Positions 22,413-35,017 are shown, counted from the first letter of the stretch. The stretch is DNA of 64,000 nucleotides from Tillandsia leiboldiana (GCA_029204045.2 CM055061.1:48136977-48200976); one strand, 5' to 3'. Made by a program: numbers and translations. Notes: a model not told the origin generated them from the sequence alone.

Positions 22413-24965
22413 ACCCCCTTTGGCTGCTCTTTTGGCCCTTTTCTTGAGCTACTCTCCCTGTGGAGTCTTCAGCAAAGTTGTTCTACCTTGTGTTCTTCAT
22501 CTCGTGGTGGATTCCTAGGATTTTTGGAGGCCGCAACATCGACGTTTTCAGCGACGCGGCGCACTTCGATGTGCCTTCATTTTTGGCTTCTACCGTTGCA
22601 TTTCAGTGCGCGAGGCACCCTGGATCACCTCGATAGATTTTTGAGCTGATTTTTGTGGCAGAGCATTCAAGAGAGGTACGCCTTCAATTTCTGTGTTGAT
22701 CACTTTGCCTCATTTTGGGTTTTTGGCATGATTCCTGAGGTATCTTTTGACCCCTTGTACCGCTACGTGGTTTTGGACAGCGGTGGAGTTTTGTTGGGAT
22801 TTCTTAGCCTACGGGCATCGGAATGAGACGTATGAGGACTCGGTCGACATCTATGCTTCGAGAGGAATGCATCCGTATTTTTATCAAAATTTTTGCAGGA
22901 CTCTTCAAAGGTGATATTTAAGCTCCTTTGGTACTGATTTTCCGCAGAATTGCGATTGTGGATAGTTTGGCTTACCGCGATGTTCTATTTGTATCTTGGC
23001 CTACAGGTGTCGGAATAAGGTATATAAGTACTCGATTTGTATCTACTCGTCGCAAGGATCGCAGTGGTGATTTTTCTGGGATTTTTGGAGGACTGTACGC
23101 AGGTGAAAATCCTTCTCTTCTCTGCTGGTTTGTAAAAACAGCATGTGCTGTTTGGGTGTTGTGGGGTATTGATCGTGTTGTTGTTGGTTGTGTTGTTTGT
23201 TAAGGAGAGGCTTGCGCGACCGTTTACCGAGGGTGCTGTTCGGCGGATTTTGTTAATGAGTGACTGCGCACTTCACCGACTTCAGCTTCGCCTGCTGAAA
23301 GCGATTCAGGTGGGTTGCTTCGTCTCCAGAACCGGTGGACGGTTCTCTAATTCAATATATTAGAATGCATGCATGTTTAGGGTACAATATATGTGGTTGA
23401 GGGGTAAACGTAGGAATGATAATTGTATAAGGAATTGCCAGTTAATTATTCATGTTATGACTTATGGGAACTGGCAAAATTTATATCCATGATGATGATT
23501 AAGGAAAGCTTACCTTAGGGAACATTGCTCTTTTGATTATTAGCATGCCATGTTAGCACATAGCTGTTATGAGATTTTATTATGCGACAGGGCAGGATTA
23601 TGTATCTATGTTCGGATACCACCTAAGATGATTTCTTATGAATCATGTATTATGGAGAGGTGTAGTTCATTAGTGATTTTGGCATGTGATTATACCTTGT
23701 GGAGCTATTACGTGATTTACTCCCATTTTTTCCCTTCTTGAGGACAAATGCATGCTTGTATGGACATCTAGATAGGCCATCTTTTACTGCTACACTATCA
23801 TGTTGGGACTTGACTTAGGAGAAACCATATTTGCTTCTTTTTTCTTTTTTAGTCAGTCATGTGGTTCATGTTGCTCGGGTTCGAGCAGGGATTTGGGATA
23901 GTGTAGTCGAGACTTCGAGTCTGGGACAGGTTGCGTTTGATTGTGGATTGTGGGTATTGCGGCGACCGCGGATATTGGGTGGTTGGCCGAGTGTCGGTTG
24001 TACTTGATTGTGGATGGCAGGATAGTGCGGCAACCGCGGATATTGGACGATTGACCGGAGGTCGGTTATGGGTTTATAGATTGTGGGGCATTACGACAAC
24101 CGCGGATACTGGGCGGTTGACTGGATATTTACTTATGCATCAGATTGGGTATCAGATTTCTCTAGTGGACAGAGTTTCCCACTTATTGAGTACTATTGCA
24201 TCTGATTGAGGACCGGGGTTTTCTTTAGTGGATGGGTTTTTCCACTTTGATCAGAGTCGTGATCCAGTCCTGCTGTTTTATGATACTTATGATACTTGTT
24301 ACTGAGATACTTTACTCGTGTGGGTCGCTCCCCTCGAGTGCCACTCCGGAGTGTGCGACATGCAGGCTTTGAGTCCTTGAGACTCCTTCTTCCCATCGGT
24401 GTTATGCGTTGGCCAGCATACCCGATATGGCAGGCACAGCAGGCAGTACCGGTGTTTACTGGTGGTTAGATTGGGTTTTTCAGGCAGGTACTTTTATTGT
24501 TGCACTCGTGCCTGGGGGCTGAGTGGAGTCTAGTAGCTGTGTTGAGACCAGTGCTAGTGTTGTGGGAACCGTTTGGGGTTGACGGTGGCCCCGGGGTCGT
24601 TGTGAGTATTTCGACCGTTGTGCGAGATGTTGAGGATCTTGAGTCTATCCGTTCTGAGAGAGAACGTGGATTTCGACTATAGCCTGCATGTGCCACTATT
24701 CGATAGCGAGTTAGTCTGTATGGACACCCTACGTAATTCCTGCTCGGCAGTAGGAGGTGGTTGTAGGTGGGCGCAGGCTTGACTGGACCAGATGTGGCAG
24801 TCAACTCGATTGGGTCGATTATGCACTTCATGTGCGAGTGGTTGCATATCTTTCATTGGTTTTTCCCTTTTTGAGCATTTAGATAGAGACATGGTAGCTG
24901 TAGAGTATCTCCAGCTTTCTTATTCAGTTTTTACTGCTTCGTTATCTTATGCCTCTAGTAGACTT

Positions 24966-25044
24966 AGTGGGCAGATCGTCGGGCCTCATGGCGGTACCCA
25001 CTGAGAACTCCCTTTTTGGTGTAGTTCTCACACCCATTGGGGGT
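24966..25044 (+). promoter_or_regulatory. tandem-hairpin RNA module in LTR B
   Basis: Stem I pairs AGTGGG (24966-24971) with CCCACT (24997-25002). Stem II pairs GAGAACT (25003-25009) with AGTTCTC (25023-25029). Stem III is CCC-ATTGG-GGG just downstream. Confidence 0.6.
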
Positions 25045-25562
25045 TTTTCCCCTAACTTTTCTTTCCACTTTTTTGTTTTGCAGAGTCTTAGCGGGTGTTG
25101 CTGATTCTGCTGTTGCTGTTCGAGGCGAGGGAGTCGCGAGCTAGATCCCTACCCGTCTGTGGAGAGTAGCGGTACCCCCACATTGGAGATTTATAGTACA
25201 ATTAGTAGATTATTTTATTTCCACTTTTGAGAGACATTGTATTGTGAGGATCTGACTTGTACTGAGAGCCTGTACACTGATGTATTATTTTCGGTTTACC
25301 TCCCTGTTGAGTTTGGGTTATTGTATTTGAGGATATTGTATATTATCACTTATGGGAGTTGAATATTGTATCATTATTTCCAGTTGTACAGGTAGTTAGA
25401 TTTTAGTTTTACAGCAGTTTTATTTATAGCTCTGATATCTGTTTAGCTGTAGTCCCTTTTCTTGCAGGTTGGATGCTTCGCCTATGCGGGATTTTGCATA
25501 GGCGGCGGATCTGTTGGCGAGCCCGGGTCGCAGTTTCGACCCCGGGGCGTGACAGATTAGAG

Positions 25563-25575
25563 TGGTATCAGAGCC
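25563..25575 (+). other. primer-binding site (tRNA-iMet) of gypsy B
   Basis: TGGTATCAGAGCC starts 8 bp after the LTR end, giving 12-13 bases complementary to initiator-Met tRNA. Confidence 0.9.
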
Positions 25576-28023
25576 TTGGTTGTAGGTCATGGTGGACTTA
25601 GAAACCTCAGGCTTATGGTTTGACCTTTTGATGACTTCGTGAGAGTCGTGATTTATAGCGAGAGTCCTGATTGAGTTTTATACCTCTCCCAAGGAATGGG
25701 ATGAGTGATCCGCATGTTTATTCTCCTAAGCGGTTATGTTGGCTGTAGACAACCTAATGCTGTGGAATGGGTGACATGCTCTAGACTTTCACTAGATTGG
25801 GCCGAGTGTTTGTTGTGTGTTGTTTGCAGTTTTGTCGTGGTGAGCGGTGTCTCCCCGACGCTGGGTTGTGACCCGTGTGCACCCTGTCGTAGCTGTGGAG
25901 CTCGAGCGGTTAGATTTGGGCCGGATACCTGGATTGAGGTCAGATAGCTCCGGCCCCAGATGACAGGATTGTCTGAGTTATATCAGCGGCGGAGTAGGCT
26001 GCTGGTTTGGGTGACACAGTTGTCGGAGCAGCGGGCAGCCCGACAGTGCTTTCCTCTTGAGACCACCCGGTTGTTGTATCCTCAGTGGCAGCAATTTCAG
26101 TGGCGCCGATGGAACGAGTAGCCCCCTCTATGCCGACGTTTAGTGCCGAGGCACCGAGGCAGGGTGGATAGCTGACAGCTGATGAGCTGTGGGACATCAT
26201 CGATCAGTTGAGCCAGTTTCGGCAGATGAACCACCCCGATTCATAGGTTTGAGCTTGGAGCCTGTGGAGGCAGAATCGTGGTCGGTGGTGACAGAGAGAC
26301 TATTTGAGAGCCCCCTGTGCCTGAGAGTTTACGTAGTTGCTAAACTGCACGCTCCATGTTTGAGGGACGAGGCGCATAGGAGCGGATAGCGCCTGGATAC
26401 CTTTCAGCTTATTCGGTCCCTCCGTTACAAGTTTTGGACGCCTCGATGGAGTAGGCATTATGTATGGAGCATGGTACTGCAGTTCCTTCGAATAGGGATC
26501 TGCCGCCAGAGGCAAGTTCTGGATAGAGGCGCTTGGCGCTAGGTGATGGAGGACAGATCGGCCGGCAGAAGCATTCCCGATTTCCTTCCCCAGGTAGTGG
26601 ATTCCTGAGACGCCGGAGGTCGGGTGGACTCCGATGGCAGCATCGCTATTAGTATCAGCATCGGCGGTAGAATGGATGTGTTATCTGCGGAGGGCCGCAT
26701 TCGTCGCCCCAGCGCGAACATAGACAGAGGTCGTGCTCCCTATATGGTTAGTCTAGATATTTTCAGGCAGACGGAGCGACGACCACTTGCATCAAGCGGA
26801 TGAGTTTGTGCCGCCAGGTTGGAGGGCGCCATGGCAATGGATCGGGTTTTCGCAGGTGTGATTTCATCACGGCAGTCGGAGTTAGAGCATTTTGCATCCC
26901 TGCATGGACTAGAGGCAAAGTCGTTACCACGTGCACTAGAGGTACAGGTTACTGTTGGTGTCGTGCATGTGGAGGAGGCTTGTGGATTATGACCAGTGCA
27001 GTTGAGACCCCGAGTTATACCGGCAGACTTTTTGGTATTGTGGTAGTTTGGTGTTTTGACCCTGTGTTTGAGATTGGTTGGCATAGTGCCACAGGATGTT
27101 TGACTGCGGAGAGAGAGGACTTTGATCTTCTGCGAGGTAGACAAGAGGAGGCTTGTCTGTAGAGACAGTTAGAGCACACAGGTTACAACGACAGTGTGAG
27201 AGGTGCTTACGGCGGCATCGGGACTCAAGGATATCCCTGTTGCCCGTGAGATCCCGGGTGTGAGTCCACCTGAGCTGATGATGATGCCGCCGGTTAGGGA
27301 GATAGAGATTGCGATTGACGTGGTTCGAGGAACCGCGCCACCCTCGACAGCACCTCATTGGATATCACCGGTAGAGCTGAAGAGCTGATGTCGCAGTTGC
27401 AGGATCTGATGCATTGAGGGGTCTGTTTGACCTACTGCCACGCCGTTGATACACGACGATGAGGGTTCCTTGGTGGTTTGAGTGCAGGCAGGTCCGGGTA
27501 TTATTTGGGACCTTTTTGATCGAGTTATACTCTGGCGGTCGTTGTTTATGAGGCATGTATCTACTTGGGATCACACAGCTGAGTACCTTGCCAAGATGGC
27601 GTTCAGGATTTGGTAGGTGCATTGTGAGCTCACAGTGAGGCCAATTGGATTGACTAATGCCCTGCCGTCTTTATGATGAGGAATTGTATGTTCCAGCTGT
27701 GCTTGGATGGGTTGGTAGCAGTATTCTCTAGGGATATTTTGGATTTACTCCCTGAGTGACTTAGAGTATGAGGAGCACTTGTGGATGGTGCTATGATGTC
27801 TGAGAGGAAGAAGTTGTATGCCAAGTTTTTGAGGTACAAGTTTTAGCTTCGAGAGCATATCTTCTTGGGTCACATTACTCTAGCCGTAGAAGCAGCTGTA
27901 GAAACCCGACCAAAGTGGATGCTATTCGAGATCGGCCGAGATCAACATTTATTGTTGAGTTGAGGAACTTCTTGGACTGGGCGGTGCCAGCAGAGCTTAA
28001 TGAATGGATAATGAGAATGATAC
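25576..28023 (+). pseudogene. decayed Ty3/gypsy gag-pol of element B, part 1
   Basis: This is a non-functional gypsy interior full of stops. The gag part (about 25600-26950) is barely readable. The RT N-terminus is clear at 27229-27388, where REIPGVSPPEL and IDVVRGTAPP are legible. The RT palm follows at about 27640-27790, with LDGLVAVF then SRDIL where a catalytic FxDD is expected, so the first Asp is lost. The GH.T.AVEA / FLDWA region near 27870-27990 corresponds to the RT-RNase H connection. A solo LTR interrupts at 28024 and the remnant resumes at 30342. Protease and the first half of RT are largely missing. Confidence 0.78.
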
Positions 28024-30336
28024 TGTAGTATCATGACTTTTCCTGTCCTCTTTTTATTTTCCTTTTAATAAATTAGTTTATTAGGGGAACTAAATTATCA
28101 AGTTTTCCTGGGTAGACCTTGGTGGTTTGAGGATATTTTTCCATGACCGAGCCCGAGAAATGGTGGACGGCGGAGCGATCGGATCTGAAATCCGACTTAC
28201 GGATCTCCCGGATTGAGTCTTTTGTGTTAACGGGTACGATGGGATAAGTCGAACCCATTAGGGCCTTGGTGCATCAAAATTTGCGCCGACGGGTTTAGAA
28301 CTTGGCTTAGGTAGCACTCTTATCTAGAAGTTAGTTAGAGAATTTCGTTTATCGCATTTAGGGATTTTTGTACGCATGAGAAAAAGACAACCCTAATCGG
28401 AGAGAAAAGAGAGAAAAAGGAAAGTGGAACCCGAATCTTCTTCGTTCAACGTGCCGGAAGCCGAGAACGAGACGTTACCGTCAGCGGGGAGCGGATCCGG
28501 ATCCTCACTACCGCGAGGAGCGAGATCGGATTATCTTCTTCGTTAGATCAAGGTTAGCGGCGTTTATCTCTCGCGTATCGTCGTTTTAGGATTTGGCATT
28601 TTTGGCTTTTAGGGTTTCGCCGTTCTTTGCTTTGTTTCGCTTTTGCCGTCGCCGCCGCGATGCCCTAGAGCACCGCCGCCGCGATGTCCCGGAGCACCCC
28701 CGCTGCGGTGTACGGACGTGACCGCCGCCGCACCGCCTGCGGCCCGCGGGCACACCGCATGCGGCGCCCGCGCGGGGCTGGCGCCCGCGCGGGGCCACGC
28801 CGCTGCAGCACGCTCGCGCGAGGCTGGTGCCCGCGCGGGGCCGCTCCGCGGGCAGCGCGCCCGCGCGGGATTGGTGCCCGCGCAGGGCCGCGCCGCTGCA
28901 GCACGCCCGCGCGGGGCCGCTCCGCGGGCAGCGCGCCCGCACGGGATTGGTGCCCGCACGGGGCTGCGCTGCTGCAGCACGCCCGCGCGGGGCTGCACCG
29001 AATGTAGTACGCCTGCACTGTTCGCCGTTGCGCCGCGGCCGCTGCCGCCGCCGTTGCCATGTCGCCGCCGCCCTGTTTTATTTCTTCTCTTGCGTTTTGT
29101 AGTCTCGATTTTTAATCGGGTGGTCTGGGTTTTTAATTTAAATGTTACTGATATTTTTGTTGGGGACTTTTAGGGGTTCGGGAATCATGCAAGGGCGCAG
29201 GACGGTTTCAGGTGTCCTATTCAACGCGATTCAAGGTGGGTACCTTTTTCGTGCGTCCTTTTTAAAGTGAGGTCTCATCATTTCTATGTAAGAGTAAAGT
29301 AGATGTGCTGATGGTTTTCAACTAACCCCTTTTCGTATGAGTATCCCTTTATTACTATCTGTTGCGACTGGTGTCGCGGTGCTCTATATCACACACCGAC
29401 TTCGGTCTTTATGCTCATGGCTGCTTACGCGCACACCAGCGGTTTGGCCACCGCATCGGTGTACTTTTCCGGAGAGGTGGTACGTTGACCTGTGTACCCC
29501 ACAAGGTGACGTGGTGGGGACCCCTTACGGTTACTTAAGGTGCCGCACAAGTACCATAGAGGGGTTAAAAGCACCAAGGTGAGAGCAAGGTGTTTCTATT
29601 CGCTCGGGGTCCTTAGACCTTTTGGCAGGTGTTCCGTTCTGACTTACAGGGGTATTGTGGATTCATGACGGGGAGTTTTGGATGCTCTGGTTTATCGGTT
29701 TGCTTTCCTTTCAGTATTTATAGCATCTTATATGTTTTACATCTACCTCTTACTCTTTGGTCACTGACTTTCCACACTGTGACAGGTTCGGTCAGGGGTG
29801 GGATCCGGGACGACAGTGAGGCTGCGACTCGAGGATTTTAGCCCGATCAGGGGCTGGTGACCTTTCTTTTACTTACATTTTGATTATTTCGGTTAGTTAG
29901 CTTATGTGCGTGTGGTACATTATTGTGGATGTTGGGTTTGAACTGCGTTTTATCGTGGATGAACGTTTTTCCGTTACTAGTTGTTGATTCGGTCACTCTT
30001 CAAATCAAGTAAAAAGATTGCGAAAATGTTTAATAAAATTTAGGTATCGTGTGGGCACCGTTTTACAACCCATGGATTTATCCTTTTAAAATGTTGATGG
30101 CCTCGATAGTTATTGATTATGATTATCGTTATCTTCCCCTACTCGACTGTTTTGACTGGTGTGGTTAAAGTGTGAATTGTGTTTGCGACGCCGTGCATAT
30201 ACAAAGGAGACTCTGTCCGTTTGTGGGGTGAATTTGTATGTGTGGCGGGTCTGGGCACGTTCCAGAGGGTGGGACTGTTTAAAAAAAAAAAAATGTACAC
30301 GTTTTCCGCTTCTTTTAAACCCCCGGGGGCGTGACA
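28024..30336 (+). mobile_element. solo LTR H (2.3 kb) nested in gypsy B
   Basis: It starts TGTAGTATC and ends CCCGGGGGCGTGACA, with GATAC duplicated at 28019-28023 and 30337-30341. No primer-binding site follows, so it is a solo LTR. It carries a purine-rich leader near 28380-28450, a GC-rich minisatellite block, and a CCCCAC/GTGGTGGGG inverted repeat near 29497-29519. It is gypsy-type by its termini but is not alignable by eye to A, B, F or G in its interior. Confidence 0.85.
28640..29065. repeat. GC-rich minisatellite block in solo LTR H
   Basis: Degenerate repeats built on CGCCCGCGCGGGGC and GCCGCTGCAGCACGC words. Long Ala/Arg/Pro frames in several phases are compositional. Confidence 0.75.
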
Positions 30337-30341
30337 GATAC

Positions 30342-30495
30342 CAGCGCCGATTTTAGCTTTGTCAGCGGTGGGAGATGGATTTGCGAGTTTAGTGATGCCT
30401 CTCTTAGTGGCTGTGGAGCTACCATTGGTTTATTGTTGAGCATCCAGTATCACCTCGACAGGGCCACTGTGGTGGCGGATACCTTGAGCGGAAGA
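30342..30495 (+). pseudogene. decayed Ty3/gypsy pol of element B, RNase H end
   Basis: IQYHLDRATVVADTLSG is readable at about 30439-30491; this is the C-terminal end of the RNase H domain. The remnant is cut at 30496 by copia element C, so integrase and the 3' LTR of B are not in the window. Removing solo LTR H joins it to the first part. Confidence 0.75.
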
Positions 30496-30741
30496 TGTTA
30501 CGTTTTTTAATGTTGGCATATTTCGTGATTTGAGTCGGAGTCTTGAAGTGATCAAATTATCAAATTAGCATTCGAAGACTCGGAGAAGATTCAACAAGAG
30601 CTCAAGTTAACACTCAGGTATGATTAATTTAATCATGGTGATTTAAGTATATTTACAATCTTTGGAATTATGATTTTATTGAAACCCGGTTTAGAAGAGG
30701 TTTTGGGAACTTGGATTTTAACTCATAACTTATTTTAAGTT

Positions 30742-30962
30742 TGGATTCCGGTACATGGTTTGTTTTGTTAAACTTATCTTTGAAAAATTCTATATTTTAC
30801 ATTGAGTACCGGAACCCCACTTAGAGTTCCTCAAAACCCGACACAAGATTTTTTGGAATTTACATTGAGTACCGGAACCCAGCTTGGAGTACCGGAACGC
30901 AATAAAGAAATCTGTTTGTTTCGTCATTGAGTACCGGAACCCACTATTTAGTACCGGTACAC
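30742..30962 (+). promoter_or_regulatory. U3 palindrome array GTACCGG (six units)
   Basis: GTACCGGAAC or GTACCGGTAC words occur near 30804, 30867, 30887, 30929 and 30950, with a related CCGGTAC at 30748. The array ends about 55 bp before the TATA box, the same layout as in the TR-GAG and D LTRs. Confidence 0.8.
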
Positions 30963-31014
30963 AATGTCATGTCGTGATAAGAATGCTAAACCGACTTTGA
31001 TTGTTTTCCAAATG

Positions 31015-31025
31015 TTATAAATAGA
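31015..31025 (+). promoter_or_regulatory. TATA box of element C
   Basis: TTATAAATAGA downstream of the palindrome array. Confidence 0.7.
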
Positions 31026-31660
31026 CACTTAAGGTTTCTTAAAAACTATCGACTAATTCAGAAAACACTTGAGAGCAACCCTAGAGGCTAGGTTTTTATC
31101 GTTCATCTTTTAGCCTCTTTTAGATCAGTTCGACGGTTCTTTGAAGCAATACTTTTTGTCGAATTAATCTAATCTTTGCTTATAGATTCCATCCATGGTT
31201 CTTTAATGATATTCTAAGCAAAGGATCACCATCGAAGCTTATATCAAGTTTGCGTCAAGGAGTTGACGTTGCATCGTGGATTCGATGTGTTGAAGGCGTT
31301 TCGTGGATTCGAAACGTGTTGCTCGTGGATTCGAGTGGCGTTCGTGGATTCGAACGTGTGCAGTGGACGTGCAGTCGGTGAGCGCAAGATCCGAAGAAGT
31401 TGAAGGAGGGGCTTTGAGTCCGTGGAGTCGGTAATCACCTTGTTATTCTTCTTTTCTTAGTGGATTGTTATTGCGTGTTGGTCTCGTGGTTTTTACTCCT
31501 GTGATGGAGTTTTCCACGTAAATCTCGGTGTGCTATTTTTATTTTCCACATTGATTTTTATTTTGCACTGAGATTGGTATTTTGATTATTACACCTATTC
31601 ACCCCCCCTCTAGTTGTTTGATAGAACCTATTTAGATCCTTGTGGATCCATAAACCTACA

Positions 31661-31674
31661 ATTGGTATCAGAGT
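31661..31674 (+). other. primer-binding site of element C
   Basis: ATTGGTATCAGAGT directly after the LTR end, complementary to initiator-Met tRNA. Confidence 0.88.
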
Positions 31675-31694
31675 GGGCTTTAAGTTTTTCTATC

Positions 31695-33366
31695 ATGTCG
31701 GGTGAAGGTAGTAATATTAGTAGACCTCCTCTTTTTGATGGGACCAATTATGCCTATTGGAAAGTGCGGATGAGAGCTTTTCTCATCGCAATTGATGAGC
31801 GGGTATGGCAAACTGTGGAATACGGTTGGGTGCATCCAATTGAGGAAGTAGGAAATTCTACTACCCCAAAATCTCGCTCTAGATGGTCCAGAGAGGAGAT
31901 TGAAAAATCTTCTTACAACGGGAAAGGTATGAACGCTTTATTTAATTCTCTTTCCTCGATTGAGTTTACACGTATTTCTGCGTGTGAAACTGCAAAGGAG
32001 ATTTGGGATATTCTTCAAATTACACATGAGGGTACTAGTCTAGTAAAAATTCAAAAGCTCCAGATGTTTACAAGTTAATTTGACTCTATTCATATGGATG
32101 AGTATGAATTGTTTACTGATTATTATACCAGACTTCAAGATATAATCAATACATGTGCTAATTTAGGAGAAAAGATACCAGAATCGAAAGTTGTAAGAAA
32201 GGTTCTTCGGACTCTTCCGGAACAGTTTAGGGCAAAGGTTGCCTTCATTGAAACCGTCAGTCATCCGGATGACATGAGAATAGAGGAATTATAAAAAGAA
32301 ATCATATAAAAAGAAGGGGAAATCCAATGCTACAGATGCAAAGGCTATGGCCATATTTCAACGGATTGTCCTTCTAAGAAATCATATAAAAAGAAGACTT
32401 TGCAAGCAACTACTTGGGATGATTCGACTTCCGATGAATCAACCTCAGGTAAAGAGGAAAAGGATAAAGTTGTTGCTTTTCATACTTCTCAAATTCCCTC
32501 CTCTAATTTTTTCTTGTCATCTTTAATTACTGACTCTACCTCTTTGATTTTGCATGAAACATCGACATCCGACGGAGAATCGTCAATTGAGGGGAAGTCG
32601 GACGAAGAAGAACTTGTTGAGGCGTATCAACAACTTCTCAAGGAGTCAAAGAAGATGGCCAAGCACATCAAGAAGTTGAGGAAACAACGACTTGAGTTTG
32701 AAGACGAGAACCGTGCTTTAAAGATCAAAATTCATGATCTCGAGGAGGAACGAGGACTTATATTGAATAATAATAAAATCCTCCAAGAAAAGCTAAACCA
32801 ATCGGAAATAATCGTTAAATCACTTATGGACAAGATTGGTTTTCTAGAAAAACAATTCAAGGAAATTCATGAAGCCAACCAAGGTTTGACCAAGCAAGTT
32901 CATCAACTCAAATCCGACATACAAAAACCTTCAATCGGTTCCAAGAAACTTGACGGTATGTCCGGATTAGGTCAAACAAGCAAGATTGGCTTGGGATATA
33001 AAAAGAAACAAGTTGAGAAGACTTCAAGTTCCACAACTATATTGAAAGAAAGAACATGTCACAAATGTGGAATTGAAGGACACTTAATGAAGGCGTGCCC
33101 GAAAAATAGAGAGAAAAATTCTTCGGCATCTTCATCTACGGAGTGGACTCAACCGATTCAAAGGACAACAATTCAATGGAGTTCCCTCAATCCACCAAAG
33201 GTTCGAGCCACAACATCGGTTATTCAAGCGGACTGTTTCAACGCGGGAACCTAAGGTGGATCAACAGTCAAAGCTAACGACCTCCAGCCATAATGAATCA
33301 AGACAACCCAAAATCCGACGATTTTGGATTAGGAAATGTGATATCTTTTCTTGTCTTAAGTTTTAA
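31695..33366 (+). pseudogene. gag: copia gag of element C (stops, 0.3-kb deletion)
   Basis: This is a Sirevirus-type Gag, homologous to the minus-strand copies. It starts at ATG 31695 (MSGEGSN). A stop at 32076-32078 replaces a His codon. After RIEEL at about 32293, roughly 0.3 kb encoding the linker is missing and a short copied filler occupies the junction. Zinc knuckle CYRCKGYGHISTDC follows, then a coiled coil and the second knuckle CHKCGIEGHLMKAC near 33058-33100. A frameshift before 33254 moves the C-terminus to another frame, which ends FWIRKCDIFSCLKF at 33366. As in the TR-GAG copies, no protease or pol follows. Confidence 0.88.
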
Positions 33367-34591
33367 ATTGCTTTTGACTGTATGTAATGCTTTGATCGGT
33401 TTTCTTTTCATATTTATCTTGATCTTTGCATTACATGATTTCAATGCTTGTCGTATTCATGTTTTATTTTTAAACAAAAGGAATTTGATGAATAATTGCG
33501 ACTTGTTTCAGTGCATTGAATATAAAAAGGGTTTACTTTCATTCACTCCGATTTAATTTCATATTAATTATCAATTTTACTTCATAATCATAATTTTTGA
33601 AGATATTCCATTATAGGAGTTTTCGATAGTTATATTCATCAAATTTTAGTAATCTTGTGTGATCTTAAGGTGCTTAACCTATCTCGGTTGTGTGAATTCA
33701 TTGTGATAAACATGAGACAACGAACAGACTAAAATTTGGGATTTAATTCTTTTACATAAGAGATTGCATTCTTACAAGGGTAATTAAAAGATTGAAAAGA
33801 TGTGGAAAGAGTTACATCCGTAAAGGAGTGTGAAAACTATCACCACATGTTGGAAAGAAATACCACATGTTTTTGGATGCGTCATAATATTTTTGGTAAA
33901 ATTTTAAGTTGAAGCATTCGGAGATTAATATTCAAATTTACTATATTTTGAACAATCTCCTGGTTGGTATAAGGTGGGATAGTTGAAAGATGCTCAAAGA
34001 GCCACCCTTAGGTATTTTAGTGCTTATCTCAAATTTGAAAGGGTATTGATCAAATACATGTCATTAATTTGGAAATCTCTGTAAGTCATTTTTGATAATC
34101 CATTACATCTTGATAGAGTTCGGATCTCTAGATTATTTTTGATGACTTGTGTTTGATGCATATAACATGAAAACCGATTTATAATGGTTTATCTTTATTT
34201 TTCATAATTTAGGAGTAAATCTTTTTAATTTTTGTAAAATTAATTGGATTGAAGGACATCTATGTGATCTCACAATTTTCAAGCACTTAAATTGTTTTTC
34301 TTGATTGCACACAAATCGGTATTTCAAAGATTTCAAAATCTGGATTTGTTTCAAGAAATTCTTTTTGATTTTTGCTCTGGAGTACCGGTACTCATCTTTC
34401 AGTACCGGAACCAAAAAACCGGATCAAAAATTCAATTCGGATCCCGAACTGAAAATTTTCAGATTTTTCAATTCGTACCGGTACTCATAATTTGGTACCG
34501 GAACCAATCAGTCCGGATCAGGAAATGCAATTCGGAACCCGAACTGAATTCTTTCAGTTTTTTAATTGGGTACCGGTACGCACCTTCAAGT
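33367..34591 (+). other. non-coding internal 3' region of element C
   Basis: Homologous to 15984-17141 in reverse and without domains. Between about 34380 and 34580 there are five GTACCGG-type words, three of them GTACCGGTAC, outside any recognisable LTR. LTR E cuts the region at 34592. Confidence 0.7.
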
Positions 34592-35017
34592 TGTCACGCC
34601 CCGAGTCCGCCAATTTGGTCAGTTCGGGCACGCCAACAGACCCGTCAATCGGGTATGACCCTTTACTACCCGAAAGGAACGGTAACATCCATAATAATAC
34701 AACAAATGTATGCGGAAGCTCAATATCAGAGTACTAAAAATCGCTACTAATTTAAAACTTTCATGCAATAACAAATAGTTAAGCGGAAATGAAAGCATAC
34801 AAGAGTGAACCATAAATTAAATTTATTACACTTTACATTTCTGAACTTGCAATTAAAATTATTACAATTATTTTACATCATTTCCTCACCATACAAGGTT
34901 CACTCAAGAAATATATAAAAAGGGGTACCTCTGCTAGACCCTCTAGGTCTCTATGCTGCTGGGCCCTTGCCCCTGTCGCATGCCTCGCTGACTGCATCTG
35001 AACCTGGAAAAATGGTC

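Larger units (their letters stand above)
21577..25554 (+). mobile_element. LTR B, 5' LTR of a gypsy element (about 4 kb)
   Basis: The right end, GACCCCGGGGCGTGACA, is clear because the primer-binding site follows. The left end at TGTGATGATCC is tentative. It contains a GC-rich block (about 21860-22290), a TATA box, a hairpin module and stretches alignable to LTR A. A cytosine-guanine-rich U3 next to the TATA box is unusual for the window. Confidence 0.75.
30496..31660 (+). mobile_element. 5' LTR of copia element C (1.17 kb)
   Basis: It starts TGTTACG, aligned with TGTTATGGC of the TR-GAG LTRs, and ends AAACCTACA. It is homologous to the LTRs at 9539 and 19133 in the reverse sense. The left flank GAAGA (30491-30495) is the presumed target duplication; its partner lies outside the window. 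Confidence 0.88.

Noticed and set aside
28586..29173. Open frames of 107-176 codons over the GC block of solo LTR H
   Set aside because: Same compositional effect; the region is inside an LTR with clear ends and target duplication.
29495..29520. CCCCAC/GTGGTGGGG hairpin in solo LTR H as a member of the hairpin module
   Set aside because: It lacks the flanking CCCACT and ACACCC blocks and the second hairpin, so it is not homologous by the criteria used for A, B, E, F and G.
33293..33556. 87-codon frame with hydrophobic stretch resembling a small membrane protein
   Set aside because: It overlaps the frameshifted Gag C-terminus and AT-rich non-coding DNA, and is not kept in the minus-strand copies.
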